A DNA stretch of 64,000 nt. Source: Anseranas semipalmata (lineage: Eukaryota > Chordata > Aves > Anseriformes > Anseranatidae). Every line of letters begins with the position of its first letter. The first letter of the stretch is position 1. Where the stretch lies: contig VXAA01003152.1 of NCBI GenBank assembly GCA_013399115.1, forward strand, positions 145,520-209,519, in the 5' to 3' direction. The translations under genes and the position numbers were made by a program. The notes beneath the pieces are model-generated. The model made no database searches, had not been told where the DNA came from, and saw only the letters and a program-made list of their open reading frames with translations. Shown here piece after piece: positions 62,171-64,000 of the stretch.

Positions 62171-64000
62171 CAAAAGAACAAATCCTTAACTTGAAGGCTC
62201 ATATGCACCTCAACATGTAGAGAAGAGAAATAAAAATGTAAAGATGTACCCAGGCATGACAAATGCAATTAAGGAAATGTGGCAAGTAACAGTTTCAGAG
62301 TGAAAATTTTCAGAGGATTCAGATGAACCTGTCTAGAATATACTTCCTGTCAAAAACAGAACTAAAGGAAATCACTTGGTGCATCTAAGGATCTTTATAC
62401 AGTTCTTTATACAGCGTCAATTATTCTAAATACGATACATACATTTGTAGCACCACTATTACAGATGTTGTGTACATTTTAAAGATTTTCATCTATTGTG
62501 TGACTTGGTGACTCAGATATTTGACAAACTTCATAGTCAATTTTACCAGAGATTTTTTTTCCCCCTCATTAAATATGTTTTCATCTTTCTTCCTACTACT
62601 CACCTTCCCCATTCAGACCTGCCTTGATACTGTGACTGTACATGCATAACATCATACTTATTTAAACCATGAGACTTGGTATTTTGGGGAACATAAATAC
62701 TTTCACATTTACTTATTTCCAAGTAAGCATCTGCATTAAAAACAAATACTATATACATGCTTAACAGTTAGCTTGGCAGATTTACACTTTTCTGAATATA
62801 TTAACCAGCATTTAAATCTGTTTAAAAAAAAAAAAATCTATTCCATGTTCTTTCAAACACAACCCTAGACTATATTACCTTCCCTGTAATACTAAAGTTA
62901 TAATTTTGCTTCAGTTGCTGCAAATCAGAAGAAATGAGAAAATCTAACTTAACTGACAGTAAAGTATAAAAAGTCAATACACAAAACTATAAAATTTATA
63001 TTATACACTTGCTCTAAATTGTGGGATAAAGAAATCTAATGCTTTTTCAGATTATTTCTTTAAGCTGGCCAATGCAAGTCTATGATTTTACCTCATACAT
63101 AAACTATATCCTAATTTTGTTCCATTTTTCTCAAAATTAGTATTTAGATTATTTTATCTAATGCACTATATTCCTAAACATTACCCAAACACATCTTAAA
63201 ACCAACAACTGAAGCTACAGTATATATATATTTTTTAATAGTAGCAGTTGAATGCTGGTTTGTATTTTGAGAATGGGTCACTTCTTTAGAAGTGAAGTCA
63301 TTTAGAAGTCTTCCTTTGGAAGATTTTAAACTAGATTGTTTCATGGATTCTTTTATGTTCTATGTATTAAAATAAAATACACAATTCATCTTAATTTTGT
63401 TCTTTCACCAAATCAGAATAGACAGTAATACTATGCTAAAAGCACTTTGTGCATACGGTGGTACAACTTTCTTACTCTGGAGAATGGTGTGAAATGGAAG
63501 GCAAGTGTTATTTATTACATTTTGAGCCATTTTAAATATATTTCATCTTATGCATGTTTCTACTAAATATGGTTAAATTCTCAAGGGTGCTCTTGGATAG
63601 TATGATAAGAACTTTTTAAAGATTCACATTAGTGAGTTATTAGCTTCATTAAAAACAAAAAAAAAAGGAGTTACTTAAGAATCAAGCAACTCCTTTGCAA
63701 GATCTAAATGATTCAATGACTGCAATAAAGCATTCAGGAAACCTATTAAACAACTCCACTGTATACAGCTTAAAAAGATTTACAAAATGAAACAAAAGAA
63801 AAGCATTTTAACATAAATGTTTTCTAAAACAAACAGTAGTGGTCACCTCTAAAATATAACCTTTAAAATTACTTTCTGAGTTTGCCAGAAAAACTTATCT
63901 TTCACATCAAGCTTTAGAAACTCCCATATCTCAAAATATGTCTTCCATTCCAAGCAAATATTTTCAATATTTGATTACTCCTTAAGACCAAGCAGTATAT

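Larger units (their letters stand above)
60544..64000 (-). other. Long PHF14 intron (part 4), no gene seen
   Basis: AT-rich unique intron to the window edge. An AAAAC repeat lies at 60617-60638 and a T17 run at 61597-61613. The stretch 61960-62170 looks like conserved noncoding DNA. A donor-like site at about 62590 (AAG-GTGAGT on the minus strand) has an AG upstream and a short open frame (SQYQGRSEWG) that matches nothing I know from PHF14. The exon upstream of the PHD exon was not found. Confidence 0.55.

Noticed and set aside
1..64000. tRNA, rRNA, CRISPR, prokaryotic operon or mobile island
   Set aside because: None of the structural signatures are present; the window is vertebrate intronic DNA.

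Overview
The window is vertebrate and almost certainly avian nuclear DNA. It is AT-rich, has no operon-like gene packing, and its recognisable transposons are CR1 LINEs, the dominant bird retrotransposon, with the typical 3' end of repeated ATTCTATG units. Nearly every long reading frame is either CR1 reverse transcriptase debris or chance. No bacterial, phage, CRISPR or plasmid feature is present.

The one host gene I recognise is PHF14, a multi-PHD-finger chromatin reader, on the minus strand, so transcription runs from high to low coordinates. The anchor is the exon at 26608-26725. It encodes most of the last PHD finger (C4HC3 ligands 3 to 8) with a consensus acceptor and donor. Downstream, in a compatible reading phase, are two further exon candidates: a 39-base exon at 9742-9780 and a 114-base exon at 4790-4903. 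A less certain terminal exon lies at 871-1047, with its stop at 871-873, a possible 3' UTR below it and an AATAAA signal at 280-285. All junctions are phase 0, so together they would give a PHF14 tail different from the short C terminus I remember for the mammalian protein. That model is inference. Only the PHD exon is recognised by family.

Layout: 1-870 possible 3' UTR and flank; 871-1047 possible last exon; 1209-2578 antisense CR1; 4790-4903 and 9742-9780 candidate tail exons; 20701-21935 sense-strand, best-preserved CR1; 26608-26725 PHD exon. From 26726 to 64000 I see only the long intron upstream of the PHD exon. It holds four older CR1 remnants (31595-31655, 32649-32756, 44985-46690, 53488-54035), simple repeats, short inverted repeats, stretches whose texture resembles conserved noncoding DNA, and a 55-base assembly gap at 60489-60543. 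The exon carrying PHD ligands 1 and 2 was not found and probably lies beyond 64000.

I found no convincing new biological system. The observation most worth checking is the alternative PHF14 C-terminal exon chain. Positions were read by eye and no alignment or splice-site scoring was run.
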